A stretch of 64,000 nt of DNA from an uncultured Gammaproteobacteria bacterium (GCA_947258795.1 CAMYJU010000011.1:39158-103157), one strand, 5' to 3'. Shown: positions 1-8,426, numbered from the stretch's first letter. Made by a program: numbers and translations. The notes: a model not told the origin generated them from the letters alone.

Positions 1-100
1 GCGCCTGGCCATCAACCCGCGCCATGAACGGTATACCAATCAGGTCGCCAACCTGTTGCGGACCGTTAATGGTCTGCACCCAGGTATCCGCGGTCACGCA
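1..100 (-). mobile_element. N-terminal part of an intein inserted at the NrdJ active-site cysteine
   Basis: After the extein residues RATNP the frame reads CVTADTWVQTINGPQQVGDL, then IG. This fits intein block A: a Cys1 nucleophile, a (T/S)xDT-like turn, and the G-x-x-x-x-V-G-D-L strand found in Hint domains. In known NrdJ proteins the expected residues here would be CGEQP. The intein lies directly before the catalytic cysteine, so the cysteine that follows the intein would be both the +1 splicing nucleophile and the radical cysteine. The rest of the intein, any homing endonuclease and the C-extein lie beyond the window. Confidence 0.85.
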
Positions 101-1072
101 AGGATTGGTCGCACGGACATTTTCACAGAACCAGTTGTTGTTCAGTTCGTTGACCTTGTCGATCAGGATAAAGCCCGGCTCGGCAAAATCGTAGGTGGAT
201 GACATGATCACATCCCACAGCCGGCGCGCCGGTATGGTCTTGTACACCCGGCAGGCAACCAGGCCCTGGTCGTTACTGACATAACCATCCGAGTCCGGCC
301 ATTCCCGCCAGATCAGGTTTTCGCTGTCTTCCAGGTCAATTTCACCGCTTTCCTGCTCCTTTTTATCGATCGGGAAGGCCAGCTTCCAGTCCTTGTCATG
401 CTCGACGGCCTGCATGAAGTCGTCGGTAATCAGCAGCGACAGGTTGAACTGACGCAGGCGACCGTCTTCGCGCTTGGCGCGGATAAAGTCCACCACATCC
501 GGGTGACCGACATCGAAGGTGGCCATTTGCGCACCACGTCTGCCACCGGCACTGGAGACTGTGAAACACATCTTGTCGTAGATATCCATGAACGACAGCG
601 GCCCGGAGGTATAGGCACCGGCCCCGGAGACATAGGCGCCTTTCGGGCGCAGGGTCGAGAATTCGTAACCGATACCGCAACCGGCCTTCAGGGTCAGGCC
701 TGCCTCGTGCACCTTGTTCAGGATATCGTTCATGGAGTCATGTATCGTGCCGGAAACGGTACAGTTGATCGTGGACGTGGCCGGCTTGTGTTCCTGGGCA
801 CCGGCATTGGAGGTGATGCGACCGGCCGGGATCACCCCGCGGCGCAGGGCCCAGGTAAACTGCTCGAACCAGTGCTCTTGCAACTCAGCCGTGGTTTCCA
901 CATCTGCCAGGGCACGGGCCACACGCTTGTAGGTGTCGTCCATATCCTGGTCAACCGGTTCACCACCCTTGCTTTTAAGCCGATACTTCTTGTCCCAGAT
1001 GTCCATTGAGGCGGGCTGAAAGGGTATTTCGGTAACGCGCGTTGTGACAGATTTCAGATAGGCTGGCTTCAT
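1..1072 (-). CDS. nrdJ: Class II (adenosylcobalamin-dependent) ribonucleotide reductase, 5' part, intein-interrupted
   Basis: Partial gene; the ATG is at 1070-1072 and the reading frame runs off the left edge. The enzyme makes deoxyribonucleotides in the cytoplasm using a B12-generated thiyl radical. The translation starts MKPAYLKSVTTRVTEIPF and contains the conserved stretches GVIPAGRITSNAGA, STINCTVSG, KAGCGIGYEFSTLRP and GGRRGAQMATFDVGHPD, which are typical of NrdJ/NrdZ proteins. It then reaches RATNPC, the motif around the radical-bearing cysteine (family form NPCGEQ). Instead of GEQ the frame continues into an intein (separate entry). Family assignment is by recognised motifs; the B12 class is inferred from these motifs and not from a visible cofactor site. 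The upstream region has two inverted NrdR-like boxes. Confidence 0.88.
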   Translation of the reverse strand, partial: MKPAYLKSVTTRVTEIPFQPASMDIWDKKYRLKSKGGEPVDQDMDDTYKRVARALADVETTAELQEHWFEQFTWALRRGVIPAGRITSNAGAQEHKPATSTINCTVSGTIHDSMNDILNKVHEAGLTLKAGCGIGYEFSTLRPKGAYVSGAGAYTSGPLSFMDIYDKMCFTVSSAGGRRGAQMATFDVGHPDVVDFIRAKREDGRLRQFNLSLLITDDFMQAVEHDKDWKLAFPIDKKEQESGEIDLEDSENLIWREWPDSDGYVSNDQGLVACRVYKTIPARRLWDVIMSSTYDFAEPGFILIDKVNELNNNWFCENVRATNPCVTADTWVQTINGPQQVGDLIGIPFMARVDGQA

Positions 1073-1192
1073 GAATCTGTTTACCTCCGAATAAGATAAT
1101 TATTATCGATATTATTAAAAACCGGAAGCAAGCTGACTGGAAAAACCCCGTTTAGCGCAAAGTCCGGTAGTAATTCTGGAAAAATGACAACC

Positions 1193-1382
1193 ACTACATG
1201 TTGTATTTATGGCATGCAAAGATAGGCCGCTATCGGGGTGCTGTCAAGGGCTTTTCGGCCCTAAATGAAGATTAAGTATATTAATAAAAACAAATACTTA
1301 TGGTCATAACTAGATTTATTCAAGCTTTTCAATCAGATAGCTTTAATGGTACTGTCATAATCGACCACATACAAGATGTAGT
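1193..1382. promoter_or_regulatory. Two inverted NrdR-like boxes upstream of nrdJ
   Basis: ACTACATGTTGTAT at 1193-1206 and its inverted copy at 1369-1382 (reverse complement ACTACATCTTGTAT) match at 13 of 14 positions. Both resemble the NrdR box (acaCwATATwTwGTgt-like) that represses ribonucleotide reductase genes. They lie about 120 and 300 bp before the nrdJ start. The spacing and inverted orientation differ from the usual tandem pair about 31 bp apart, so the assignment is tentative. The rest of 1073-1488 is AT-rich, with a small hairpin at 1247-1262 and the hsp20 promoter. Confidence 0.4.
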
Positions 1383-1419
1383 ATCCGACCTCCTCCCCAA
1401 ACCTGCCCGATTCCGGGGT

Positions 1420-1447
1420 CTTGAAAATAAATTCCCCGCCTCCATGT
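1420..1447 (+). promoter_or_regulatory. Sigma-32-type heat-shock promoter of hsp20
   Basis: CTTGAAA at 1420-1426, a 13-bp spacer, then CTCCATGT at 1440-1447. The second element matches the RpoH -10 consensus CCCCATnT at 7 of 8 positions and the first matches the -35 CTTGAAA exactly. It lies 41 bp upstream of the hsp20 start codon, which has the ribosome-binding site AAGGAGA. Confidence 0.7.
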
Positions 1448-1488
1448 TGCGTAATATGAACAGATTAACCGCTTAAGGAGAACCAACA

Positions 1489-1932
1489 ATGAACATGATT
1501 CGCTATGAACCGTGGAGTTTATTCAACCAGCTCTCACGTGACTGGAACCAGATGTTTGACACCAGGCCGACCAACACCGACGAGCAGGGCAACCTGGTCG
1601 CCAGCGACTGGGTACCGGCCGTGGACATCAAGGAAGAGGATGAGCGCTTTGTCATCCATGCCGAAGTACCGGGTGTTGATCCGGACAGCATCGATGTGCA
1701 TATGGAGGCCGGTGTGCTGAGCATCAGTGGTGAACGTCACGCGGAAGGTTCCGAGGAACGGAAAGGCTACAAACGCGTCGAGCGCGTACGCGGATCCTTC
1801 CTGCGTCGCTTTACCCTGCCGGATACCGCCCAGGCTGACAAGATTACGGCCAACAGCAAGAACGGTGTGCTGGAAGTCGTGATTCCGAAGCGCGATCAGG
1901 AGCTGCCACGCAAGATCAAGGTCAACGGCTGA
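1489..1932 (+). CDS. Small heat-shock protein, Hsp20/alpha-crystallin family
   Basis: A 147-residue cytoplasmic holdase chaperone that binds unfolding proteins without ATP. The N-terminal arm (1-40, MNMIRYEPWSLFNQL) is followed by an alpha-crystallin domain at about 41-140: WVPAVDIKEEDERFVIHAEVPG, split here by its usual strands, then GERHAEG, GSFLRRFTLP and the hallmark NGVLEVVIPK. A short tail ends in the I-K-V motif that docks dimers. Length and motifs are those of the bacterial class A family. It follows a strong RpoH-type promoter, so it should be heat-induced. It appears monocistronic: the next gene is about 108 bp away across an inverted repeat. Confidence 0.95.
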   Translation: MNMIRYEPWSLFNQLSRDWNQMFDTRPTNTDEQGNLVASDWVPAVDIKEEDERFVIHAEVPGVDPDSIDVHMEAGVLSISGERHAEGSEERKGYKRVERVRGSFLRRFTLPDTAQADKITANSKNGVLEVVIPKRDQELPRKIKVNG

Positions 1933-1962
1933 ACGGAAAACGATGATCGGGGTCAATAAGTA

Positions 1963-1993
1963 AGGGGTCGGGGTAACCACGCACCTGACCCCT
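1963..1993. repeat. Inverted repeat with AGGGGTC/GACCCCT arms
   Basis: AGGGGTCGGGGT and ACCTGACCCCT form a stem with a single mismatch around an 8-nt loop, between hsp20 and the Deg protease gene. The GGGGTC/GACCCC core is shared with the larger palindrome at 63821-63862, so this is probably a dispersed extragenic palindrome. It lacks a T-run typical of a terminator. Confidence 0.5.
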
Positions 1994-2040
1994 GACGAAT
2001 TTTCTTAACATCGACCTGAATATAAAAACCAGGGAATCCT

Positions 2041-3396
2041 ATGCACAAGCGTATTCGATCCGGCTTTGTCCTCCTGATCCTCGGCCTGTTGTCCTTATCT
2101 GCTGCATCCGCTGCGTTACCGGTTGCGGTTAATGGCAATAACCTGCCCACCCTGGCACCGATGCTGGAGCGAGCCCTGCCCGCGGTGGTGAATATCGCAA
2201 CCGAGGCACGTGTGAAGATTGCACGTGACCCGTTTTTCGACGATCCGATCTTTCGTCATTTCTTCGACATGCCGGAACGCCAGCGTGAAAAGAAGACCCA
2301 GAGTCTCGGTTCCGGTGTGATTGTCGATGCCGACAAGGGCTACATCATCACCAACAGCCATGTAATCGACAAGGCCGACAAGATCACCGTGACCCTGCAT
2401 GATGGCCGCCAGTTCGAGGCCAAGGTGATAGGCCGTGACAAGGACACCGATATCGCGGTGATCCGCATCCAGGCAGACAAGCTGACCGAACTGACGATGA
2501 CCGACTCGGATGTGCTGAAAGTCGGTGATTTTGTGGTCGCGATCGGCAACCCGTTTGGCCTCGGCAACTCCGTCACCTCGGGCATTATCAGCGGCCTGCG
2601 CCGTTCCGGGCTGGGCATCGAGGGCTACGAGGACTTTATCCAGACCGACGCGTCGATTAACCCGGGCAACTCCGGTGGTGCGCTGGTCAACCTGCGCGGC
2701 GAACTGATCGGTATCAATACCGCGATCCTGTCGCGCAGCGGCGGCAACATCGGTATCGGTTTTGCGATTCCGTCGAACATGGCGAAATCGCTGATGGCAC
2801 AACTGATCGAATTCGGCGAGGTCAAACGTGGTCTGCTTGGCCTCAGCGTGCAGGATATTACTGCTGATCTGGCCAACGCCTTTGGCCTGAAGACCAACAA
2901 GGGCGTGGTGGTCACCCGTGTGGTCGATGGCCTGCCTGCCGACAAGGCCGGGGTCAGGACCGGTGACATTATCCTGAAGATTAACAAACAGGCGGTACTG
3001 AATGCAGCCTCGATGCACAATGCGATTGGCCTGTTACGCGTTGATCAACGCGTGAAAATGGAGGTGTTGCGTAACGGCAACCGTCTGCAACTGACCGCGA
3101 TCGTTACCGAGCCCATCCAGGCACGCATGCCGGCCGGGAAAATACACGCCCGCCTGCGTGGCGCCACACTCGGTGAAATGCCAGAAGGCCTGGAAATGAC
3201 CGGTATCGTGATTACCAGAATCAAAACCGACAGCCCGGCCTGGAACGCTGGACTGCGTGAAGGTGATATCATCACCTCGGTGAACAAGCAGCCGGTGCGC
3301 ACCCTGAAGCAACTGCAGAATACCGCCAGCAGCAGCCGTTCCCTGCTACTGAACATACGCCGCGGCAATAACGCCCTGTTCCTGCTGTTACAATAG
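2041..3396 (+). CDS. degQ: Periplasmic serine endoprotease, Do/DegQ (HtrA) type
   Basis: A 451-residue envelope quality-control protease. Residues 1-25 are a signal peptide (hydrophobic LLILGLLSLSAASA with cleavage near ASA-A). The trypsin-like domain carries the triad His107 (TNSHVID), Asp137 (DTDIAV) and Ser211 (NPGNSGGAL). Two PDZ domains follow at about 250-350 (GLLGLSVQDI, ADKAGVRTGDIILKIN) and about 365-451 (AWNAGLREGDIITSVN). The length is typical of DegQ; DegP usually has a longer regulatory loop, so degQ is the better name. The region 62-85 (DPFFDDPIFRHFFD) is the family's LA loop. No sigma-E promoter was recognised upstream. Confidence 0.93.
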   Translation: MHKRIRSGFVLLILGLLSLSAASAALPVAVNGNNLPTLAPMLERALPAVVNIATEARVKIARDPFFDDPIFRHFFDMPERQREKKTQSLGSGVIVDADKGYIITNSHVIDKADKITVTLHDGRQFEAKVIGRDKDTDIAVIRIQADKLTELTMTDSDVLKVGDFVVAIGNPFGLGNSVTSGIISGLRRSGLGIEGYEDFIQTDASINPGNSGGALVNLRGELIGINTAILSRSGGNIGIGFAIPSNMAKSLMAQLIEFGEVKRGLLGLSVQDITADLANAFGLKTNKGVVVTRVVDGLPADKAGVRTGDIILKINKQAVLNAASMHNAIGLLRVDQRVKMEVLRNGNRLQLTAIVTEPIQARMPAGKIHARLRGATLGEMPEGLEMTGIVITRIKTDSPAWNAGLREGDIITSVNKQPVRTLKQLQNTASSSRSLLLNIRRGNNALFLLLQ

Positions 3397-3653
3397 TTTT
3401 CATACTGCCCTGGCTGGCTGTATACCCAGCTGTAGCAGACAGACTATACTACCTGTAGCAGTATGTTGTCGTCTGTACAGGTTATATACGCATCAACAGG
3501 GAACACTACAATACCCGTCCGCGATATCCGGAAGACAGCTCACAGGCGTGGCTGTCTGCTGTTATCCTGCTCAGTTTTCTGATCCTGGGTCTGTTCACCG
3601 CCTACCAGGAACTGCGCAGCCACCAACAGAACAATATCAAGACCGCGCAAATC

Positions 3654-4949
3654 GTGACCGCCTCGGTCGCCAGGAATATTTCATACCAGTTAAGTGAACT
3701 CAGGCGTTCGGTCAGACTGCTGGCACTGGCCAATATTCCATTATTACAAAAGCTGCATGCCAATCCGAACAATTCCGTATTGCAAGCGAAGCTCAGGAAC
3801 ATTGTCTCACAACAGTTCCCGCGCTCGTTCGCAGTCACCCTTGCCGCCAGTAATGGTGAACTACTGCTGGACAATTTCAACGGCAACATTGGCGAGATCT
3901 GTATCAGAGACATCAACAGCTTCACCAGCTCCGGCCAGGAACCACCCGCTGTCGTTCATCCCAATCCGGATGGTTATCATATCGACATCATGATCCGCGT
4001 GATGATAGACCCCGGCACGCCGGCGATCCTGTTTATCAGTTTTTTTGCGGAACTGTTCAGCCCGTTACTGTCGCAGAACCAGGCGATCGGCCAGCGCTTT
4101 CTGATTACCAACAGCAAGCATGGCAAACTGATTGAACTCACATCGGGGGGCAGTAGAAAACAACTGGGTAAAGAGGTTTACCTGAACGACAGTGAACATC
4201 AGCAAATCATTGCCAGCAGCCCGGTACAGGGCGCGACCTGGAATGTGATTGCGCTGCCGCATGGCAATCAGGCCGGTCTGTTCACCGGTGGTGTGTCCAG
4301 CAGCCTGCTATGGACCATTGCCTTTATTATCCTGTTCTCCGCACTATCTGCGTTTCTGGCATTCCGCAGCCACAGGCAGCAGCGTCGTATGCAGCAGGAC
4401 CTGGCCAACATCGATGACAACAGCCTGTTCCGGCAGCGTCAGTGCGCACAACCGCTGCTGGAGATCATGTCCAGGACCGGATCAAAGAGTGGCCTGCACG
4501 GGACCATGCATCACTGCCTGTCACATCTTCTAAAACTCAGCCACAGCCAACACGGTATGATCCTGGAACGCAGCGGCCAGACCGAACAGGGATACATGGT
4601 GCATATCCTCGCATTCCTGCATGCCGATGATATGCTGTCATCGGCCACGCACCTGAATACGCAGTACTATAGCCCGGACAGCAACTCTGTGATCGGGCAT
4701 GCACTGACCACCCCTGAAGTCACTTGCGAGGACCAGATAACGGCGGACAGCAACACCGGACTGCCAAGCGGCTACCCCGACACCGATACCCTGTATGTCA
4801 AAACGATCGAGTTTAACGGCGTCATTCTAGGTACGCTGGTACTGACCAACTGGGAACAGCAAAATGCGGATTCCCTGGAGGATTACAGTGCGATTATCAA
4901 TTATTGCGCGATGTGCCTGAAATGTCATAAGCAGTCAGGCCAGGCCTGA
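3654..4949 (+). CDS. Membrane sensor protein with periplasmic Cache-like domain and GAF-like domain; start codon unclear
   Basis: From the GTG at 3654 it gives 431 residues: a periplasmic sensor region (about 1-215), a transmembrane helix (about 218-237, LLWTIAFIILFSALSAFLAF) and a cytoplasmic GAF-like domain (about 265-431) with no kinase, cyclase or HTH output domain. The in-frame sequence upstream of 3654 clearly encodes a first transmembrane segment (WLSAVILLSFLILGLF at 3549-3596). The frame is open back to the stop TAG at 3456, but no ATG, GTG or TTG occurs in it before 3654. The true start may be a rare codon (ATA 3486, ATC 3492), or an indel may have removed it. Sensing role is inferred from architecture; the ligand is unknown. 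It converges on the VWA gene, whose end is 4 bp away. Confidence 0.6.
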   Translation: MTASVARNISYQLSELRRSVRLLALANIPLLQKLHANPNNSVLQAKLRNIVSQQFPRSFAVTLAASNGELLLDNFNGNIGEICIRDINSFTSSGQEPPAVVHPNPDGYHIDIMIRVMIDPGTPAILFISFFAELFSPLLSQNQAIGQRFLITNSKHGKLIELTSGGSRKQLGKEVYLNDSEHQQIIASSPVQGATWNVIALPHGNQAGLFTGGVSSSLLWTIAFIILFSALSAFLAFRSHRQQRRMQQDLANIDDNSLFRQRQCAQPLLEIMSRTGSKSGLHGTMHHCLSHLLKLSHSQHGMILERSGQTEQGYMVHILAFLHADDMLSSATHLNTQYYSPDSNSVIGHALTTPEVTCEDQITADSNTGLPSGYPDTDTLYVKTIEFNGVILGTLVLTNWEQQNADSLEDYSAIINYCAMCLKCHKQSGQA

Positions 4950-4953
4950 TCCA

Positions 4954-7947
4954 TCAGGTGGTCAGTTGCCGGTAGATATCCGAGACCTTTAACGGCAGCT
5001 TGCGTACCTCGTCGATGACCGTGTAATTCACAGCACCATACATATGCGGCAAATAGTCAGCCCCTTCTGTGTCAATGGTGATACAGAACGGATGGATACC
5101 CATCTGCCGGGCCTCGATCAGCGCCTTGCGTGTATCTTCTATACCGTACTCGCCACGATAGCCATCGAAATCATCCGGCTTGCCGTCCGACAGGGTAATC
5201 AGCAACTTGGTTCGCGCATCGACATTATCCAGCATCTTGCTCAGGTGGCGGATGGTCACACCCATTCGCGTGTAGTCCCTGGGCTCGATACCACTGATGC
5301 GCATACGTACCTGTTCGTCATAACCCTCTTCAAAACTTTTGATACGATAAAGTTCACAACGCTTGCGTGTCATGCCGGAAAAGCCGTAGATCGCATAGCG
5401 GTCACCGAGGATCTCCAGCGCCTCGCATAACAGGATCAGGGATTCGCGTTCGGCGTCATTGATCCAACCCTTGGTGGAGCCGCTCATATCGACCATGAAC
5501 ATCACCGCGATATTGCGTTCCAGTTTCTGCTTGCGCGTAAACAGGCGTTCGGTCATTTCCATGCCGGTCGATACATCCGCGTTGGCCTCGACCAGTGCAT
5601 CAATATCGATGTCATCACCATAGGGCTGGCGTTTCAGTACACAGGCCTCGCCTCGCAATATCTCAAAAGTACGACGAATACTGTGGGCCAGCCCCTTGTA
5701 TTTATCCAGGGTGTCGCTGACAAAATCGGCCGACCGGGTCTTGCAGTCCAGCTCGCGCAGCACACACCAGTTCTTGCGAAACTGCTGGCGCTTGTAGTCC
5801 CATTCGTTGTACAGAAAGGCGCCTTCTTCATGGTAGGTGCCCTTCCAGACATCCAGCCCGGCCTCGCGCTCATTGTCCTGATCGGCATGGTAGGCACCCG
5901 GACCGGCCGCAACCAGGTATTCAGGCGGGATTTCACCCAGATCCTGGACGATTGAGGCAATCAGGCCGCGCGCCTCGTCCGGCGGCGCGACCGGCTTGCC
6001 ATCGAGCAACAGTTCGAAAGACCGGTCTCCGTCTTCCTGCTCATTGACCACCAGCTCAAACGCCGAACCGTCTGCAGCCGCCTGCTGCTCACCGAACTGG
6101 TCCTGCAGACGGTCCAGTTGCGCCAGCATGTTGCGAAAGCGTCCCTTTTCCCGTTCCAGTCGCGCCTCGGTGATCTTCTCTGCCTGCAGGATGTCCATCT
6201 CGCCCTGGAAACACAAAGCAGGTGGTACCGCCAGTGTATACACGCTGTCCAGCAGGTCCAGACTGGTTTGCGCGCTGGCCTGCCGGTCGAGCAAGGGTGC
6301 GCATAACGCCTGCCAGACGTCAGGGATCAGCGTTTCCCCTGCCTGTTCCAGCAAGGCCCGCATAGCCCGATACAACCCGGGCAGATCATCTTCGATACGG
6401 GTCTGCAGGCGGATGATTTCGAGACGATGATACAACTGTGTCGCCTTGTCGTAATCATCATAGGTCGACAGCTGCCTACCGGGGTCCATCCGGTAACTGC
6501 CATACCAGAGCTGCGCCCACTGAAACACGGCGATCAATTTATACAGCTCGAAATTCTGTTCGGTCGTATCAAACCGGTTGATGCGTTCCGGTAAAAACAG
6601 GGTTTCCGTATCAGTAAAGCTTTTGTCTGCCGTATCCAGATGCAGCTTGCGCCCGGCCAGACCACGTACAAACAGTTCCAGCACCACCGCGCATTCACTG
6701 AACTCCGCACCGCATTGACCAGCCAGGTGTTGTTCTGCAAACTGCTGTACATCTTTCAACAGTGCAATCGCGGCATGCAGCCCACGCACATCGTATTCAT
6801 CAATGGCCTGCAACAGCCATACCCGGGTACCCTGTATGCCTATTTCGGAAATGGCCTGATGCGCATATAACGCAAACTGATAGGCCATCTCGGCATTGGT
6901 GCGCGCCAGCACATCGACCCAGTGCAACACGAAATCCTGCTGCTCGCGGTTACTACCGGCCAGCTCCCTTGCCGGCTGGCTGGCGGTACGTCTTGAAGAC
7001 AGCACCGGTTCCAGCGGCACATCCAGCCGTTCCTCCAGGGCGAGCGCATTCAGTGGCAGACGCTCACCTTCTACCGACAGCATCTCGTCATCGGTCAGAC
7101 GCACGGCCATACCGGTCTGCAAGACCCGTCCGTCAACACAACGTACCGCCAGATCAAGCAATTCGATATCACGGCCCGGCATGGCCCGATACAGCATGTC
7201 AGCCAGGCTCTCCGCGTGCCAGCCACTGGCCTGTGGTGACAGCCACACACCACGATGATGCTCGGCCAGCAGACGTGGCAGGTAGGACACCAGTGGTGCC
7301 AGGTCGACCTTGATATCCCAGGAACGATGATGCGGCCCGCGTTGTATCTGTGGCGGTCTGAGCACAACCAGGTGAAACTTCTGGCCTTCGCGCACCAGGT
7401 GCTCGACATAGGCCAGCGGGTCCTCATGTACCCACTCCACCGCATCGTCATGAATCAGTGAGCGCGAGCGTTCCAGCAACTCGGCTGACGAATTGACATG
7501 CACCACGGACGCACCGGCTGCGCAGGCACTGGCGGTTACACAGCCGCTGCCGCCAAACAGGACCAGTACGCGCAGATTATCGATATGGTAACAGCCACTC
7601 AGGCGCTGCCTGACCCAGTCCGCGCACAACGACTGCTCGGCCTGAAATCCGGTTCCACCCTTGTTGTCCAGGTCAACCTGGCACTGGCTCTCCGGGTAGT
7701 GCAGACGCCAGTTGGCATGCTGCTGCGGCTGACGTGGCCGCCACATCCCGGTTGCGCCATTGATCACATGAACCCAGTCAGCCTGCCAGTTCCCATCAGC
7801 TGCCGGCTCGCGAATCGAGCGATCCGGGCGGTCTATCGTAAAACGGCCCATTTTTTCGAGCACGCGGCCATTGCCAAAATCCAACAGGGCGTAATCGCCC
7901 GCGGATTCTGCGACCAGTTGTATGGTTTTAAATCTGCGATGACTCAT
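4954..7947 (-). CDS. CbbO/NorD-type VWA protein fused to a degenerate RlmI-like methyltransferase domain
   Basis: A 997-residue cytoplasmic protein in two parts. Residues 1-290 look like a class I SAM methyltransferase of the RlmI-like group (DYALLDFGNGRVLEKMG; motif I VLVLFGGSGCVTASACAAGA at 127-146). The catalytic DPP motif reads RPP at 197-199 (LVVLRPPQ), so activity is doubtful. Residues 330-997 match CbbO/NorD: a long helical region, then a VWA domain from 812 with an intact MIDAS (Asp820, Ser822, Ser824 in DMSGS; Thr893; Asp921 in TLSDGKPDD). VWA proteins of this family work with MoxR-type AAA+ ATPases to remodel a metalloenzyme. The matching AAA+ gene is at 13789-14613, on the far side of the qmo operon. 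It starts divergently from the Hpt gene. The fusion is unusual; the target enzyme is an inference. Confidence 0.8.
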   Translation of the reverse strand: MSHRRFKTIQLVAESAGDYALLDFGNGRVLEKMGRFTIDRPDRSIREPAADGNWQADWVHVINGATGMWRPRQPQQHANWRLHYPESQCQVDLDNKGGTGFQAEQSLCADWVRQRLSGCYHIDNLRVLVLFGGSGCVTASACAAGASVVHVNSSAELLERSRSLIHDDAVEWVHEDPLAYVEHLVREGQKFHLVVLRPPQIQRGPHHRSWDIKVDLAPLVSYLPRLLAEHHRGVWLSPQASGWHAESLADMLYRAMPGRDIELLDLAVRCVDGRVLQTGMAVRLTDDEMLSVEGERLPLNALALEERLDVPLEPVLSSRRTASQPARELAGSNREQQDFVLHWVDVLARTNAEMAYQFALYAHQAISEIGIQGTRVWLLQAIDEYDVRGLHAAIALLKDVQQFAEQHLAGQCGAEFSECAVVLELFVRGLAGRKLHLDTADKSFTDTETLFLPERINRFDTTEQNFELYKLIAVFQWAQLWYGSYRMDPGRQLSTYDDYDKATQLYHRLEIIRLQTRIEDDLPGLYRAMRALLEQAGETLIPDVWQALCAPLLDRQASAQTSLDLLDSVYTLAVPPALCFQGEMDILQAEKITEARLEREKGRFRNMLAQLDRLQDQFGEQQAAADGSAFELVVNEQEDGDRSFELLLDGKPVAPPDEARGLIASIVQDLGEIPPEYLVAAGPGAYHADQDNEREAGLDVWKGTYHEEGAFLYNEWDYKRQQFRKNWCVLRELDCKTRSADFVSDTLDKYKGLAHSIRRTFEILRGEACVLKRQPYGDDIDIDALVEANADVSTGMEMTERLFTRKQKLERNIAVMFMVDMSGSTKGWINDAERESLILLCEALEILGDRYAIYGFSGMTRKRCELYRIKSFEEGYDEQVRMRISGIEPRDYTRMGVTIRHLSKMLDNVDARTKLLITLSDGKPDDFDGYRGEYGIEDTRKALIEARQMGIHPFCITIDTEGADYLPHMYGAVNYTVIDEVRKLPLKVSDIYRQLTT

Positions 7948-7984
7948 AAACCCATTCTATCCGTTTCCTGCCGCTTGTGCTTTA

Positions 7985-8392
7985 ATGGTGTCTGAAATCA
8001 TGACACAGGGACTGGCCGTGACCGAAACCGAAACCGATACCGATACCGATACCGATACCGATATGGACTCCAAAATCGCCGCGCTGCGTGTGGAATTTGT
8101 CAACGGCCTGCCCGCGCGTCTCGATACCATCTCCAGCCTGATGGCCCTGCTCAATGACCAGTCCGAACACCGACATGAACTGTATAGACAGGTACATAGC
8201 CTGACCGGTTCGCTGGGCTTGTTTGAATACGCCGAGGCCAGCAAGACCGCCAGGTCCATGTGTAACCTGGTCGAACCGGATATACCACTGGACGATGTAC
8301 TGTATTCGCAGGATGAGCTGAACCGATTACTGGCGGAGCTGTATAGGCAGGTTGAGGAGTTAGTGAGGTCAGGGCAAAAAAAAGCCCTCTGA
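7985..8392 (+). CDS. Small Hpt-domain (histidine phosphotransfer) protein
   Basis: 135 residues. An acidic Glu-Thr/Asp-Thr stretch (13-27) encoded by a hexanucleotide repeat is followed by a four-helix Hpt domain (about 30-130) with the phospho-accepting histidine in QVHSLTGSLGLF (His67). Hpt proteins pass phosphoryl groups between hybrid kinases and response regulators. No hybrid kinase is adjacent, so its partners are unknown. It is divergent from the VWA gene, with a 37-bp gap, and ends inside a bidirectional terminator shared with hdrB. An internal ATG (codon 6) is an alternative start. Confidence 0.75.
   Translation: MVSEIMTQGLAVTETETDTDTDTDTDMDSKIAALRVEFVNGLPARLDTISSLMALLNDQSEHRHELYRQVHSLTGSLGLFEYAEASKTARSMCNLVEPDIPLDDVLYSQDELNRLLAELYRQVEELVRSGQKKAL
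8021..8062 (+). repeat. In-frame hexanucleotide tandem repeat (ACCGAW x7)
   Basis: Two ACCGAA units then five ACCGAT units, inside the start of the Hpt gene, encoding alternating Thr-Glu and Thr-Asp. Changes in copy number would keep the frame and only alter the length of the acidic linker. Confidence 0.9.
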
Positions 8393-8405
8393 CGAGGGCC
8401 TTTTA
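8376..8405. terminator. Bidirectional rho-independent terminator between hpt and hdrB
   Basis: AAGCCCTCTGACGAGGGCCTT forms a hairpin (GCCCTC/GAGGGC) with an A-run before it and a T-run after it, so it can serve both converging genes. It overlaps the stop codon of the Hpt gene. Confidence 0.85.
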
Positions 8406-8426
8406 ATACCTGCTGGTTATTGTGTT

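Noticed and set aside
398..1009. 203-residue open frame on the + strand opposite nrdJ
   Set aside because: It is the antisense of a clearly conserved coding region and has no recognisable domain or ribosome-binding site.
2116..3018. 300-residue open frame opposite the Deg protease gene
   Set aside because: Antisense frame created by GC-rich codon bias; the + strand gene has all catalytic motifs.
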